In this document: positions 35,914-45,962 of the stretch, in pieces
Layout: every line of letters begins with the position of its first letter
How positions within the stretch are numbered: position 1 is the stretch's first letter
Assembly: GCA_963676235.1 (NCBI GenBank)
Contig: OY781044.1
Coordinates: 1,116,001-1,180,000, forward strand
DNA: 64,000 nucleotides
Direction: 5' to 3'
Source of the DNA: JALNYB01 sp963676235
GTDB taxonomy: Archaea > Thermoplasmatota > Thermoplasmata > Methanomassiliicoccales > Methanomethylophilaceae
The notes under the pieces: model-generated
The model's input: only the letters and a program-made list of their open reading frames with translations
What the model was told of the DNA's origin: nothing
The model's database searches: none
Translations under genes and position numbers: made by a program

Positions 35914-36383
35914 CAGTGTTTTTGCTCCAGGTCTAAAAGTCTTTTTTTGAGTGTGGATCCGCCATTATATCCTTTATAGTTACCAGCCGAATTCATCACG
36001 CGGTGGCAAGGAATTATGATCGGTATGGGATTGCATCTGCACGCTGTCCCTACGGCTCTGTAGGCTCCTTCGTGTCCGATAATATTGGCAATCTGAGCAT
36101 AGGTCATTGTTTCTCCATATGGAATCTTCTGTATTGCATCCCAAACCTTCATTTGAAATACTGTTCCATTTATGGAGAGTGGAAGATCGAAGTCTTTTAT
36201 TTTTCCTAAAAGGAAATCCTCTAGTTGTTTTGCAGCTTCCGTTAGAATATCGGATTCTCTGTCCTGAAGTGCAGGAAGGTTATTATTGGGAAGATATAAT
36301 CCATCGATATTCCCGTTGCCGTCATCTGAAATGCTTACCATTCCGATTATTGTCATGTATGTGTATATTCCTCCCTCGTCCAT
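35913..36383 (-). CDS. ogt: Methylated-DNA--protein-cysteine methyltransferase
   Basis: Up to 156 residues; ATG at 36354-36356 (147 residues) is an alternative start with GGAGG about 14 bases upstream. The active-site IPCHRVM, with the acceptor cysteine, lies near residue 126 of the longer form, preceded by VWDAIQKIPYGETMTYAQIA and RAVGTACRCNPIPI blocks typical of Ogt. It repairs O6-alkylguanine by a suicide transfer. Operon with the AlkD-like gene. Confidence 0.92.
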   Translation of the reverse strand: MDEGGIYTYMTIIGMVSISDDGNGNIDGLYLPNNNLPALQDRESDILTEAAKQLEDFLLGKIKDFDLPLSINGTVFQMKVWDAIQKIPYGETMTYAQIANIIGHEGAYRAVGTACRCNPIPIIIPCHRVMNSAGNYKGYNGGSTLKKRLLDLEQKH

Positions 36384-36436
36384 GAGTTTAGTATTTTTTC
36401 AGAATACTTATGTCCTACTATTGATTATCGGGCTCA

Positions 36437-37360
36437 ATGATCATATGTGCGAGCAGAAGGACAGATATTCCGGCGTTTCACTCGGAATGGTTGATGAACA
36501 GGCTTCGTGCTGGTTATGTCCTTGTCAGAAATCCGATTTATAAGGCGATAGTATACAAGATCGATTTAACGCCTAGGAACGTTGACTGTCTGCTTTTTAT
36601 TACAAAGGATCCGAGACCGTTAATGCCTTATTTGAAAGATATCGCAAAGATGGGTTATATGTATACCTTTCAGGTCACCATTACTCCTTATGGAAATAAT
36701 ATGGAGCCCGGAGTTCCTTTCAAAGCTGATATTGCAGATGCTTTCAAGCAGATCTCCGAGAAAATAGGTTCTGATAGAATTCTTTGGAGATACGATCCGA
36801 TATTAGTCAATGAAAATTTCAATATAGGCTATCATAAACGTAAATTTGAGTTACTTTGCAAAGAATTAGAAGGATATACGGATAGATGTACGTTCAGTTT
36901 CATTGATATGTATGGAAAATTAGGAAAATTGTCTGAGGCAGGAGTTTTGAGAAGTGTAACCCGTTCGGAAATGGATGTCTTAGGAAAGGAGATGTCAGAG
37001 ATATCAAAGAAGTATGGGATCCGTCTCAGTTATTGTTGTGCTAAATACGATCTTTCAAAATACGGGATAGAACCGAGAGGATGCATAGACAGAGAGACTA
37101 TGAGACTTTTAGATATTCCTTTCGAAGATATGACGATGCCTCTGAGGGAAGGATGTCGGTGTGTCAAGAATATAGATATCGGAATGTATGACACATGTTT
37201 TCACGATTGTGTCTATTGCTATGCTAACAGTAGTGATCGTGAGAAAAGAAATTTAAAGATCTTTGATCCTGAGAATGAGATGCTCTACGGGTCTTTGGAA
37301 AAGGATGATCAGATCGTTGAATTATCCTCAAGGACCATTGGACGGATCAACGATTATTGA
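36437..37360 (+). CDS. DUF1848 protein (putative radical SAM/Fe-S)
   Basis: 307 residues matching DUF1848: N-terminal ICASRRTDIPAFHSEW, middle FIDMYGKL and the C-terminal cysteine cluster CRCVKNIDIGMYDTC then FHDCVYCYANSS, whose C-x3-C-x2-C spacing suggests an Fe-S cluster similar to radical SAM enzymes, although placed at the C terminus. Function unknown. Its end overlaps the convergent transporter gene by 33 bp. Confidence 0.8.
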   Translation: MIICASRRTDIPAFHSEWLMNRLRAGYVLVRNPIYKAIVYKIDLTPRNVDCLLFITKDPRPLMPYLKDIAKMGYMYTFQVTITPYGNNMEPGVPFKADIADAFKQISEKIGSDRILWRYDPILVNENFNIGYHKRKFELLCKELEGYTDRCTFSFIDMYGKLGKLSEAGVLRSVTRSEMDVLGKEMSEISKKYGIRLSYCCAKYDLSKYGIEPRGCIDRETMRLLDIPFEDMTMPLREGCRCVKNIDIGMYDTCFHDCVYCYANSSDREKRNLKIFDPENEMLYGSLEKDDQIVELSSRTIGRINDY

Positions 37361-38320
37361 GTTTTCTTTTTCAAGTTCGTGATTCATTCTCTTCTTGGAG
37401 AATAGATATCCGTCCATAAATACGACCCAACAGATTTCTATCACAATGGATGTAGCGATCGCTACCATTGCATAAGGTGCCAAAGGCCCCATAGTGGCAA
37501 TACATAATGCTATTGCTATTCCTTTGTTTTTGTAGGACGTTATAAGGATATCTGTGACCCTTTGTGACCAGTGGATGCCAGCGCGTTTTTCTATGATTTC
37601 TACACTGTTTCCCAATCCGAACGTTCTCAGTGCCGCGATGAGCATGAAGATTATGAGAATAGATGCGGATGTTGGGAATATCGTAGAGCTAACAGATAGC
37701 CAGACAAGGAAGAATATGATGCAGTTGAGTATGATCGCCATAAGATCTCTATCCATCTTCAGCCATGTTATGAATCTGGATGCTATCAGGGGTACACCGA
37801 TGATCTCGATGACAGTGATTATGACATTATTCATGTCTACTACTTCACCTAACAACGCCCATATTATGAATGGGATCCACAATAATGATACGATGTAAAC
37901 GAAGATAGTGGATCTAAGTGCATGTTCCATGTCTCCCCGTAGAATCAATGATAAAGGTGCAACGGATGCTGCAAACGGTGTTGCTGCGATGAATACCAAT
38001 CCTATTGCTTGATTACCGTATTCTCCATCTTTTAGGAGTAGATATCCGATAGCAGGGATGATGGATGCTACTACAAGTCCGAGTATAACTGCGCGGGTTA
38101 TGCCTTTAGGGTCTTTTCCTGGATTAAGGCTCTTGGTTGGGATCCTGGACAGTGAAAGCGTGAGCATGAATGCCAATAAAAACACAGTCATATTGCTTCT
38201 AAGGGTTGCAGGTAATATATCGTTCGGGAACCAACCTCCTAGATTTGTGATCAGTGAAATAATGAGTGCCGCACTCATCATGAACGCACTGCTGCATAGA
38301 AGTGTTTTAGGATTCATCAT
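37328..38320 (-). CDS. BASS-family (bile acid:sodium symporter/ACR3-like) transporter
   Basis: 330 residues with about 9-10 hydrophobic helices, including LLAFMLTLSLSRIP near 48-61, GLVFIAATPFAASVAPLSLI near 107-126 and IALCIATMGPLAPYAMVAIA near 272. The pattern is that of the BASS/ACR3 superfamily, with a broken helix Pro-rich motif. The substrate (arsenite, an organic acid or another) cannot be told; no arsenic genes are nearby. Confidence 0.65.
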   Translation of the reverse strand: MMNPKTLLCSSAFMMSAALIISLITNLGGWFPNDILPATLRSNMTVFLLAFMLTLSLSRIPTKSLNPGKDPKGITRAVILGLVVASIIPAIGYLLLKDGEYGNQAIGLVFIAATPFAASVAPLSLILRGDMEHALRSTIFVYIVSLLWIPFIIWALLGEVVDMNNVIITVIEIIGVPLIASRFITWLKMDRDLMAIILNCIIFFLVWLSVSSTIFPTSASILIIFMLIAALRTFGLGNSVEIIEKRAGIHWSQRVTDILITSYKNKGIAIALCIATMGPLAPYAMVAIATSIVIEICWVVFMDGYLFSKKRMNHELEKENSIIVDPSNGP

Positions 38321-38393
38321 ATTTGGAGATTATTTCGAATTATATGTATCTTTAGCTAACAGATTTCATATAACTTAATGATAATCACATTTT

Positions 38394-39311
38394 ATGGAAG
38401 ACGTTAAGGCTGTTACGCCCGGATGGTATAATGCATTCAGGCCATGGACGTTGCACGGAGCAGTAGTTCCTGTACTCATAGGCGGTGCCGTTGCATACCA
38501 CGATGGTTCATTCTGCTGGTGGATCTTCCTGATGGTACTGGTATGCGGATGTCTTCTTCAGTCGGCTGCCAATCTTCTCAATACATATGGCGATTTTGTC
38601 AAAGGTACAGATACTGCGGACAATCATACTCGTTCTCCCGAATTGGTCACAGGTGCACTGAAGCCTAAGAATGTCTTCCTTATGGGAATCGTTTGTCTCG
38701 GGATAACGGCATTGTTCGGTCTTGTATTCATCTGGTATATCGGATGGGGGATCCTCATCTTCGGATTGATCGGTATTGCCGGAGCAGGTCTTTACACGAT
38801 AGGCGTATCGTACAAGTATCATGGAATGGGGCAGATCGGCTGTTTCTTTTTGATGGGGATATTGATGCCTCTGGGAACATATTATGTGATGGCCGGAGCG
38901 TTATCGTGGGAAGTGTTCCTGATGTCTCTCCCCAATGCGTTTATGATAACCGCCGTTTTAAGCGGAAATGAGACCAGAGATTATTACAGTGATATGGAAG
39001 CAAAGGTCGGAACGCTGTCCAATCATTTTTCATATGAGGGAAGTAGAAAAATATATCTTTTTTTGAATATCATCGGATATCCGATCCTGTTGCTATTGCT
39101 GATATTACAGGTTCTGCCTTGGCCATGTGCATTAGCATTTGTTGCTTTGATAGATCTCAATGTTCTGATAAAGAACAGCAGTAAGATAAAGGAAAATGTG
39201 AAGAACAACAGATTATTGGTGCCTCTGGCCTTCAAACATAATTGGCATTTCGGAGTTCTTCTGGTTATAGGATATTTATTAGCGTATTACGCGATCGAGG
39301 GATTGATATGA
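38394..39311 (+). CDS. MenA-like UbiA-family prenyltransferase
   Basis: A 305-residue polytopic membrane prenyltransferase with eight to nine helices. The first Asp-rich motif is NLLNTYGDFVKGTDTAD near residues 62-78, and the second is NETRDYYSDMEAKVGTL near 182-198, matching 1,4-dihydroxy-2-naphthoate prenyltransferase (MenA). It is coupled by a 4 bp overlap (ATGA) to a UbiE/MenG methyltransferase, so the pair probably prenylates and methylates an aromatic redox carrier. The remaining quinone pathway is not in this window. Confidence 0.8.
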   Translation: MEDVKAVTPGWYNAFRPWTLHGAVVPVLIGGAVAYHDGSFCWWIFLMVLVCGCLLQSAANLLNTYGDFVKGTDTADNHTRSPELVTGALKPKNVFLMGIVCLGITALFGLVFIWYIGWGILIFGLIGIAGAGLYTIGVSYKYHGMGQIGCFFLMGILMPLGTYYVMAGALSWEVFLMSLPNAFMITAVLSGNETRDYYSDMEAKVGTLSNHFSYEGSRKIYLFLNIIGYPILLLLLILQVLPWPCALAFVALIDLNVLIKNSSKIKENVKNNRLLVPLAFKHNWHFGVLLVIGYLLAYYAIEGLI

Positions 39312-40066
39312 ATACAGAGAGGGATACATCCAATGGAGTTCAATTCGAGGGAAAGGAGACATACGTCAAGGACGTTTTTACAGAGATCGCATCATATTAT
39401 GATGAGATGAATGAGATCATGACCATGGGAATGGTCCAAGGATGGCATAAATTCCTTCTTGATAAGGCTGGGGATTTCACCGGAAAGAAGTGTCTTGATA
39501 TCGGAACAGGTACCGGAGAACTTGCATTTTTAGATGCAGAGCGTGCGGGACCGGACGGAGAGGTCATAGGTGTGGATATCACCCCTAAGATGCTTGAGTT
39601 TGCTGAGATCAAGATGAAGGCCCTAAATCTTCCTAAAGATGTCGTCTTTGAAGAGGGAGATGCGCTCGATCTGAAGTATGAGGACAATTCATTCGATATC
39701 GTATCCTCGGGATACATGCTTAGGAATGTTACGGATGTTCAGCAGGCGATAGACGAGATGTACAGAGTACTCAAGGTCGGTGGAAAATTCGTTGTCGCAG
39801 ATCTTGGACAGCCTGATAATAGAGTCATTCATTATTTTTACAAATGGTACATGAAGCACAGGGTAACGAAAATGGGTCGTAAGTATGATAAGGGAAAGGT
39901 TATCGATGGCAAGGTTCCAGCATATGATTGGCTGACCTCGTCAGTGGTTGGATTCCCTCATGGAAAAGAAATGACTGCAAAGTTCATGGCAGCCGGTTTT
40001 AAGGATGCTAAGTTCTGTACGAAGACATTCGGCGCAGTGTACTTTTATTACGGGACTAAAGAGTAA
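39308..40066 (+). CDS. UbiE/MenG-type SAM methyltransferase
   Basis: 252 residues. Class I methyltransferase motifs are KCLDIGTGTGELAFLDA near 58-74 and DIVSSGYMLRNVTDVQQAI near 131-149, together with the FTEIASYYDEMNEIMTMGM start and the YRVLKVGGKFVVADLG block of the UbiE/MenG family. It would C-methylate a prenylated ring. The ATG at 39308 overlaps the MenA-like stop; an upstream in-frame start would lie inside that gene. Confidence 0.85.
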   Translation: MNTERDTSNGVQFEGKETYVKDVFTEIASYYDEMNEIMTMGMVQGWHKFLLDKAGDFTGKKCLDIGTGTGELAFLDAERAGPDGEVIGVDITPKMLEFAEIKMKALNLPKDVVFEEGDALDLKYEDNSFDIVSSGYMLRNVTDVQQAIDEMYRVLKVGGKFVVADLGQPDNRVIHYFYKWYMKHRVTKMGRKYDKGKVIDGKVPAYDWLTSSVVGFPHGKEMTAKFMAAGFKDAKFCTKTFGAVYFYYGTKE

Positions 40067-40089
40067 TCAATTTTTATTATAATATAATA

Positions 40090-40117
40090 GAGGGAGTCCC
40101 CACTCCCTCTTTGTTTA
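40090..40117. terminator. Bidirectional terminator between the menG-like and aminopeptidase genes
   Basis: GAGGGAGT (40090-40097) pairs perfectly with ACTCCCTC (40102-40109), loop CCCC, T-rich after it and AT-rich before it. Confidence 0.75.
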
Positions 40118-41527
40118 TTGTTTGACGTTCTTGCTTGCATAGAAAGCGAGGATCGCTTTGTAGAGCATATAGACATCTGCTTTCGATGTAACCTCGAGAG
40201 GTGCATGCATCGAGAGCACAGGTACACCCATGTCGACGGTGTCGAGGTTATGCACTGATATTTCGGAAGCGATGGTTCCGCCGCCGCCGATGTCCACTTT
40301 ACCCAATTCTCCGACTTGCCAGGTGATCTTTGCTTCATCGAGGATGTTACGAAGGAATCCCATGACCTCTGCGGAAGCATCGTTGGTAGAGTATTTTCCT
40401 CTGGATCCGGTATATTTTGATACAACAGGTCCGCGGTTCAGGAATGAACAGTTATTCTTCTCGAATACGTCTGCCCATGCCGGATCGATGGCTGCGTTGA
40501 CGTCGCATGATAGACATATAGATTTTCTGAGGACGTGACGTACTTCTAATCCGTAAGCGGAAACGAAGTCTTCTACGAAGTCTCTGAAGAAGTACGATCT
40601 CATTCCTGTGACTCCATCGGATCCTGTTTCTTCTTTGTCTGCGAATACGGTGACGGTAGTGAATTCGGGGTTTATACAGTTAATTTCTGCCATAAGGCTT
40701 GCATATGCACATGAGCTGTCATCTTGACCGTATGCTCCGATCATGGATCTGTCTAATCCTAGATCACGGGGTTCGAATGCAGGTACGGCACAGAATTCTG
40801 CTGAGAGGAAGTCCTCTTCCTTTATTCCGTATTTTTCGTTCAAGATCCTCATGATGTTCAGTTTGACCTTTGCGTTTACCTTTTCATCTTTGTAAGGCCA
40901 GCATCCGATGAGGATATTGAGCTGTTCTCCTTCGATGATCTCAGGTGCAGACTTTTTCATCTGATTCTGAGCAAGATGTGGTAAAAGATCTGTCACACAG
41001 AAACTGGGGTCTTCCGGATCTTCTCCGATCCTAATTTTGACGGTCTTTCCGTTGTTAAGTGAGACTACCCCATGTAATGATAGCGGGATCGCGGTCCACT
41101 GATATTTCTTGATGCCACCATAATAATGTGTTTTGAAATATGCCATGTCGGTGTCTTCAAACAATGGATTGGGTTTGAAGTCAAGTCTGGGGCTGTCAAT
41201 ATGACTTACTCCGATTCTTAGACCTTCGCTTACAGGTTTTATTCCGACAGTGACCATTATAAGGTTTTTTCCGCGATTGTTCATGTAGAATCTTTCACCT
41301 GCGACATATTTCTTGCCGGGTTGGAATTCCTTGAATCCTTTCTCTTTAAGAATAGGTATAGTGTAATCAACAACTTCGCGTTCTGTCTTATTTTCCAAGA
41401 ATTCTTTGTATGGTTCGCAGAATTCCTGAGCTTTATCTAAAAGCGAATTATCGATATTTCCAAGATTCTCAGGTTTCATCAGAAGCTTTTCTTCGAGTTT
41501 CTGTCCTGCACTCTTATCTTTATCCAT
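40115..41527 (-). CDS. Aminopeptidase I, M18 family
   Basis: 470 residues of the M18 zinc aminopeptidase family. Metal-ligand regions are visible: IGVSHIDSPRLD (His/Asp) near 110, FADKEETGSDGV near 303, SCDVNAAIDP and the C-terminal VLSMHAPLEV with its His. ATG at 41525-41527 is preferred because GGAGA precedes it and the resulting N terminus MDKDKSAGQ is conserved-looking; a start 24 codons upstream is open. It is a cytosolic peptidase, apparently alone. Confidence 0.9.
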   Translation of the reverse strand: MDKDKSAGQKLEEKLLMKPENLGNIDNSLLDKAQEFCEPYKEFLENKTEREVVDYTIPILKEKGFKEFQPGKKYVAGERFYMNNRGKNLIMVTVGIKPVSEGLRIGVSHIDSPRLDFKPNPLFEDTDMAYFKTHYYGGIKKYQWTAIPLSLHGVVSLNNGKTVKIRIGEDPEDPSFCVTDLLPHLAQNQMKKSAPEIIEGEQLNILIGCWPYKDEKVNAKVKLNIMRILNEKYGIKEEDFLSAEFCAVPAFEPRDLGLDRSMIGAYGQDDSSCAYASLMAEINCINPEFTTVTVFADKEETGSDGVTGMRSYFFRDFVEDFVSAYGLEVRHVLRKSICLSCDVNAAIDPAWADVFEKNNCSFLNRGPVVSKYTGSRGKYSTNDASAEVMGFLRNILDEAKITWQVGELGKVDIGGGGTIASEISVHNLDTVDMGVPVLSMHAPLEVTSKADVYMLYKAILAFYASKNVKQ

Positions 41528-42366
41528 GCTCTCCGTATTATTCAAGTTAATACTTGATTGTTTTCCAAGTACCATCATTGTCGGTTGTGAAAAACACATC
41601 CAATATGATGTTACAATAAGGTGAATTCATTTTCTGTATCGAAGATATAGAGGTAAAATAATTAGAAATCATATCCATTAATTTTTGATGGATTCTGTTT
41701 TTCTATTTGTCGCTACTACTGTTATATAAAACCCTTGAAGTTTCAAAGATTTATTCACGGTTTAAGGTTTTAGAGGTCTGTTTTTTCATCTATCTAGGTT
41801 AGTATGTCATTAAGCATCTATAGTATTTGGTTAATTATCTTAGACGCATGTATAAATTTATGTATTTAATTAGACAAATGTTGTAAAATTATTTTGAAAG
41901 TTATTCATATGTTTGATTTATGCGTTGATGGATGGACAGTTAATCCAATTTAAATACTAACGAACATATTAAATATTAGTGTAAAAAATGATTATTGAAA
42001 TATTTTGAAAAAGTTCTCCGAATCGGATCAATAATCTAAGTGATAAAGTTGTTCGTCAAATAATTGTATTTAAACTTTTTTCATTAAATTTTCATGTAAT
42101 ATCTATAGCCAGATAGTAAAAAGTATTAATTTTTTGGAATTGTACATCATAGTAAATTTACGCCGTTGGTTTTTTTCTAAAAACATAGTTTTAAATACGA
42201 TGTAGTATAAAAAACATAGGTGTTTATATTTTTCAATATACACTATATAATACTTTGTATTAAATCATAGATAATATTAAATACTGATAAGATGGATTCA
42301 TCCATATACTTAGTCTCGAAATCTAATCGAGATTGATATCAAACGTCTTTTTACAGGAGGAAGACA
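41528..42366. promoter_or_regulatory. Long AT-rich regulatory gap before mtbC
   Basis: No credible gene in 839 bases. It contains the minus-strand 11-mer ATTTGTCTAAT at 41869-41879, the element ACATAGTTTTAAATA at 42183-42197 (identical at 50209-50223 before mtmC), several TTAAATAYT repeats, a perfect palindrome ATGGAT-TC-ATCCAT at 42292-42305, and a hairpin TCTCGA/TCGAGA at 42314-42332 that would lie in the leader. TATA-like CTATATAATA lies near 42243. AGGAGG stands before the mtbC ATG. Confidence 0.5.
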
Positions 42367-43002
42367 ATGACTAACGAAAAGCAAGAACTCTATGACGCAA
42401 TGATAGCATACAAGGTACCTGGAATACAGGCAGCCGTGGATAAAGCAAGAAAAGCAGGCATGTCTCCAGAGGAGATTATCGATAACCTAGGTTTAGGAAT
42501 GACCGAGGTAGGCGTATTGTTCGAGAGAGGGAAGTTGTTCTTGCCTCATGTTCTGAGTGCAGCTGCAGGAATGAAATCCGCTATGGATGTCCTAGGTCCC
42601 GAGATGCTCGAAAATGGAACCACAAGCGCGGTGAAAGCAAGTGTTGTTATGGGAACAGTCGAAGGAGATGTTCACGATATTGGAAAATCTATCTGCTCAA
42701 CAATGCTTCAGTGTGCCGGATTCGATGTTCATGATCTCGGAAGAGATGTTCCTAAAGGAGATTTCATAAAAGAGATCAAAGGCGGTTGCAAGATGTGCGG
42801 GATGTCTGCACTTATGACAACAACCATGACAGTTCAAAAAGATGTCATTGAGATGCTCAAAGCAGAGGGCATTCGCGATCAGGTAAAAGTTATGGTCGGA
42901 GGCGCGCCCGTAACGCAGGCTTATTGCGATAAGATCGGTGCAGATGTATACGGGGAGTCAGCATCTGAGACAACAAGGAAAGCTAAAGAATTGAAAATTT
43001 AA
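42367..43002 (+). CDS. mtbC: Dimethylamine corrinoid protein
   Basis: A 211-residue corrinoid carrier: a helical cap (1-90; LGLGMTEVGVLFERGKLFLPHVL crosses 41-63) and a B12 domain with GDVHDIGKS, His103 as cobalt ligand, then MSALMTTTMT and VGGAPVTQAYCDKIGAD. It is assigned MtbC because the gene directly precedes mtbB (18 bp gap). It accepts the methyl group from dimethylamine and is reactivated by RamA. AGGAGG before the ATG is a strong ribosome site. Confidence 0.88.
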   Translation: MTNEKQELYDAMIAYKVPGIQAAVDKARKAGMSPEEIIDNLGLGMTEVGVLFERGKLFLPHVLSAAAGMKSAMDVLGPEMLENGTTSAVKASVVMGTVEGDVHDIGKSICSTMLQCAGFDVHDLGRDVPKGDFIKEIKGGCKMCGMSALMTTTMTVQKDVIEMLKAEGIRDQVKVMVGGAPVTQAYCDKIGADVYGESASETTRKAKELKI

Positions 43003-43020
43003 GCATATTGGTGATTTACC

Positions 43021-44424
43021 ATGACAGAATACTATACAAGAATGGGTGACGGCAAAAGGGTTCTGATGTCCAAGGATGCGATCTTCGCAGATTTGGTAGC
43101 AGGATCAGCCGATGCAGCAGATATGGGAGGAATACCAGATCTGACATCTGCAGAGATAGAGAAACTTTTCGAAATCATTTCGGATAAAAACAGAGTAGTA
43201 GGAGTAGAGCCCGGAAACGAGGTCGTTCTTACATACGATATAGGTCAGTTAGATTTCACCGGTGACAATGGAAACAGCGGAAACGGTGTTGACGTCGGAA
43301 GGTTGGAATCCGCGCTCCTACATGAGAGGGCACTAGGTGCAGATACTTTCGAGCTGGCACATGCTGATTATAGTATCAAACCAGTAAAGCCTGTCATCTC
43401 CAACGAAATGCAGACAATGGAGGAGATCCAGAACGAGATCGTTGCACCATATTTCTACGGAGCAATGCCTAACATGGGTCTTTACTACAAGCCCGACGGA
43501 CCATATGGAAACCCAGCAGATCTTATGAGAGAATACAAGATTGAAGAGGCAATGGATCAGGCCGAGAAAGCAGCAGTACATCTCGCAAGGGATATAGAGT
43601 ACGTCTCTACAAGATTGGTCGCAGCAGGTGCAGACGGTTTTAATTTCGATACCACAGCATCAGCTGGAGATGCAGACTGCGTAGGAACACTCAACGGAGT
43701 TAAAGCACTCAGAAAAGCCTGTCCAGACACATACATAAATGTCGGAATGTCTGGAGAATCAGTCATGGGTATTCATGGAATGATTGAATTCGAAGGTCAG
43801 ATCGTCGCAGGACTTTACCCGCATCAGCAGGCAAAGCTTGCAGAGAAAGCCGGAGCAAATGTCTTCGGCGCAGTAGTTAACACTAACACAAGCAAAAGCC
43901 TCGCATGGAACCTTGCGCGTTCAGTTGCATTTACCAAAGTGTGTGTGGAGAAGTCCAGCATACCGGTCCATGCAAATATGGGAATGGGAGTGGGAGGCAT
44001 TCCAATGTGTGAGACAGCACCTATTGACGCAGTCACCAGGTGTAATAAGGCAATGGTAGAGATTGCTAAAGTCGATGGAATATAGGTCGGTGTGGGAGAC
44101 ACAGCCGGTATGGCAGTCCCCCACTTCATGGCTTCTGGAATGGGAGGCATCAGGACCGCAGGAGATCTCGTCGCTAGGATGGAATATTCCAAGAATATGA
44201 AAGTCGACAAGGCAAAGGATTACGTTGCAAAAAAGCTAGGTCTATCAACACTTGAGATCGCAGATGAGTACATCATGAGAGAGCTTAGAGAAGAGCTCAA
44301 AATCGGTGTAGTCACTGGTGTCCCAGGATCGCCTAGAGGAATAGCAGCTAAGATGAATATCGAGAAACTCCTCGATATTAAGATCAACAGCTGTGAAAAA
44401 TTCAGGGCCATGTTGAAGAACTGA
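43021..44424 (+). CDS. mtbB: Dimethylamine methyltransferase, pyrrolysine-containing
   Basis: A 467-residue enzyme that demethylates dimethylamine onto MtbC. An in-frame TAG at 44083-44085 is codon 355, in the context DGI-Pyl-VGVGDTAGMAVPH, which is the known MtbB pyrrolysine site. Reading continues in frame through ASGMGGIRTAGDLVARM to TGA at 44422-44424, so this is not a pseudogene or two genes. The N-terminal half ends right before the Pyl at the active site. It lies between mtbC and mttB in one operon. Confidence 0.95.
44083..44085 (+). other. Pyrrolysine codon (TAG) in mtbB
   Basis: Codon 355 of mtbB. The frame stays coding for 112 more codons with family motifs intact. Confidence 0.94.
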
Positions 44425-44456
44425 GTTAGAAGGAATAATAAAGGAGGAAGAAGAAA

Positions 44457-45950
44457 ATGAAAGCAAACCAATATCCCGGCAAAGTAATGATGCAGGGAAT
44501 GAAACTCGATATGTTCTCTAAAGACGGAATTGAAACTATCGATCGTGCATCCAGAGATGTCTTGGCAAATTACGGTATCCAAGTATCGGATAAAGAAGGA
44601 CTCGAACTGTTCAAAGCAGCAGGTTGCGAAGTCGATATGAAGACCAAAATGGTCAAGATTCCCGATTGGATCGTTAACAAAGCTCTCGCTTCAGTACCGA
44701 AGAAATTCTACCTTTATGGTAGAGAGGAGAACCGTACTGTTGAGCAGGAACTCAACGGAAGGGTTCACTATACATGTTTCGGAACTGGAATCCAGGTATG
44801 TAACTATCTCGGAAACGGTAAATTTGAAACTGTTGATTCAGCAACAGCTGATCTTGAAAAATGTGCAAAACTTTGTGATTGGGCAGACGGCATCAGCTAT
44901 TTCTCACTTCCAGTATCCGCAAGAGACTGGGCAGGAAAAGGAGCAGAGGATGTTCACGAGTTAATGACATCACTGAAGAACACATCGAAGCACTTCCACC
45001 ACATTGATCCAGTTGCAGATCATGTGAAGTACTATTGGGAGATCGTCAAAGCTTATTACGGCGGAGACGAGAAACTCGCACGCGAGAAGCCAATCATGTC
45101 TATGCTGGTATGTCCTACAAGCCCGCTTGAGCTTTCACACAACGCAGCACAGGTCATCATGCAGGGTGCAAGATACGGAATCCCGGTCAATGTCCTTTCA
45201 ATGGCAATGGCTGGAGGATCGTCACCTGTTTTCCTTGCAGGAACATTGGTAACGCACAACTGTGAAGTCCTATCAGGAATCGTTCTTGCACAGCTTGCAG
45301 CACCCGGAGCATCTGTTTGGTACGGATCATCAACAACCACTTTCGATCTGAAACGTGGAACTGCACCCGTAGGATCTCCAGAACTGGGAGTAATATCTTC
45401 AGCAGTTGCAAAACTCGGACAGTACTATGGACTGCCCACATATGTAGCCGGTATGTAGACTGACGCCAAGGTACCTGACTCACAGGCAGCACATGAGAAG
45501 ACAGTAACATCTCTTCTCCCTGCACTTGCCGGAGCAAACACCATCTATGGTTCAGGTATGTTGGAGCTCGGAGTAACGTTCTCATTAGAACAGCTGGTAA
45601 TAGACAATGACATCATCGCCATGGAAAAGAAAGCAATGGAAGGTGTCGTCATCAGTGAGGAGACCCTCGCAGTTGATGCAATCAAACAGATTGGTGTTGG
45701 AAACGATTTCATTGGACATGAGTCCACAATGGCTAACATTGACCTCGCATCTGATCCAATGATATTCGACAGATTCATGATTGGAGATTGGAAAGCCGCA
45801 GGATCAAAGGCAGCAATCGATGTCGCTCATGATATCGTCGTTGATGTTCTGAAAAACCACAAGGTACTCGAAATACCTGCAGACAAACTCAAAGCAATGG
45901 AAGCAATCGTCGTCGAGGCTGATAAAGCATTCATGGCAAACCAGCAGTAA
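44457..45950 (+). CDS. mttB: Trimethylamine methyltransferase, pyrrolysine-containing
   Basis: A 497-residue enzyme that transfers a methyl group from trimethylamine to MttC. The in-frame TAG at 45456-45458 is codon 334, exactly the pyrrolysine position of known MttB, in the context YVAGM-Pyl-TDAKVPDSQ. N-terminal blocks such as GMKLDMFSKDGIETID and VHYTCFGTGIQVCNYLG fit MttB. AAAGGAGG precedes the ATG, 32 bp after mtbB. mttC follows after 12 bp. Confidence 0.96.
45456..45458 (+). other. Pyrrolysine codon (TAG) in mttB
   Basis: Codon 334 of mttB, with coding sequence continuing for 163 residues to TAA at 45948-45950. Confidence 0.95.
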
Positions 45951-45962
45951 GGAGATATACAA

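Noticed and set aside
36107..36543. Plus-strand frames opposite ogt and at the start of the DUF1848 gene
   Set aside because: They overlap conserved genes in other frames and have no features of their own.
43021..45458. Apparent truncated or split genes in mtbB and mttB (also at 51667 and 53348 in the mtmB copies)
   Set aside because: The interrupting codon is TAG at the exact pyrrolysine positions 355, 334 and 202, the frame is kept on both sides, and pylT/pylS are present, so these are whole Pyl genes rather than pseudogenes.
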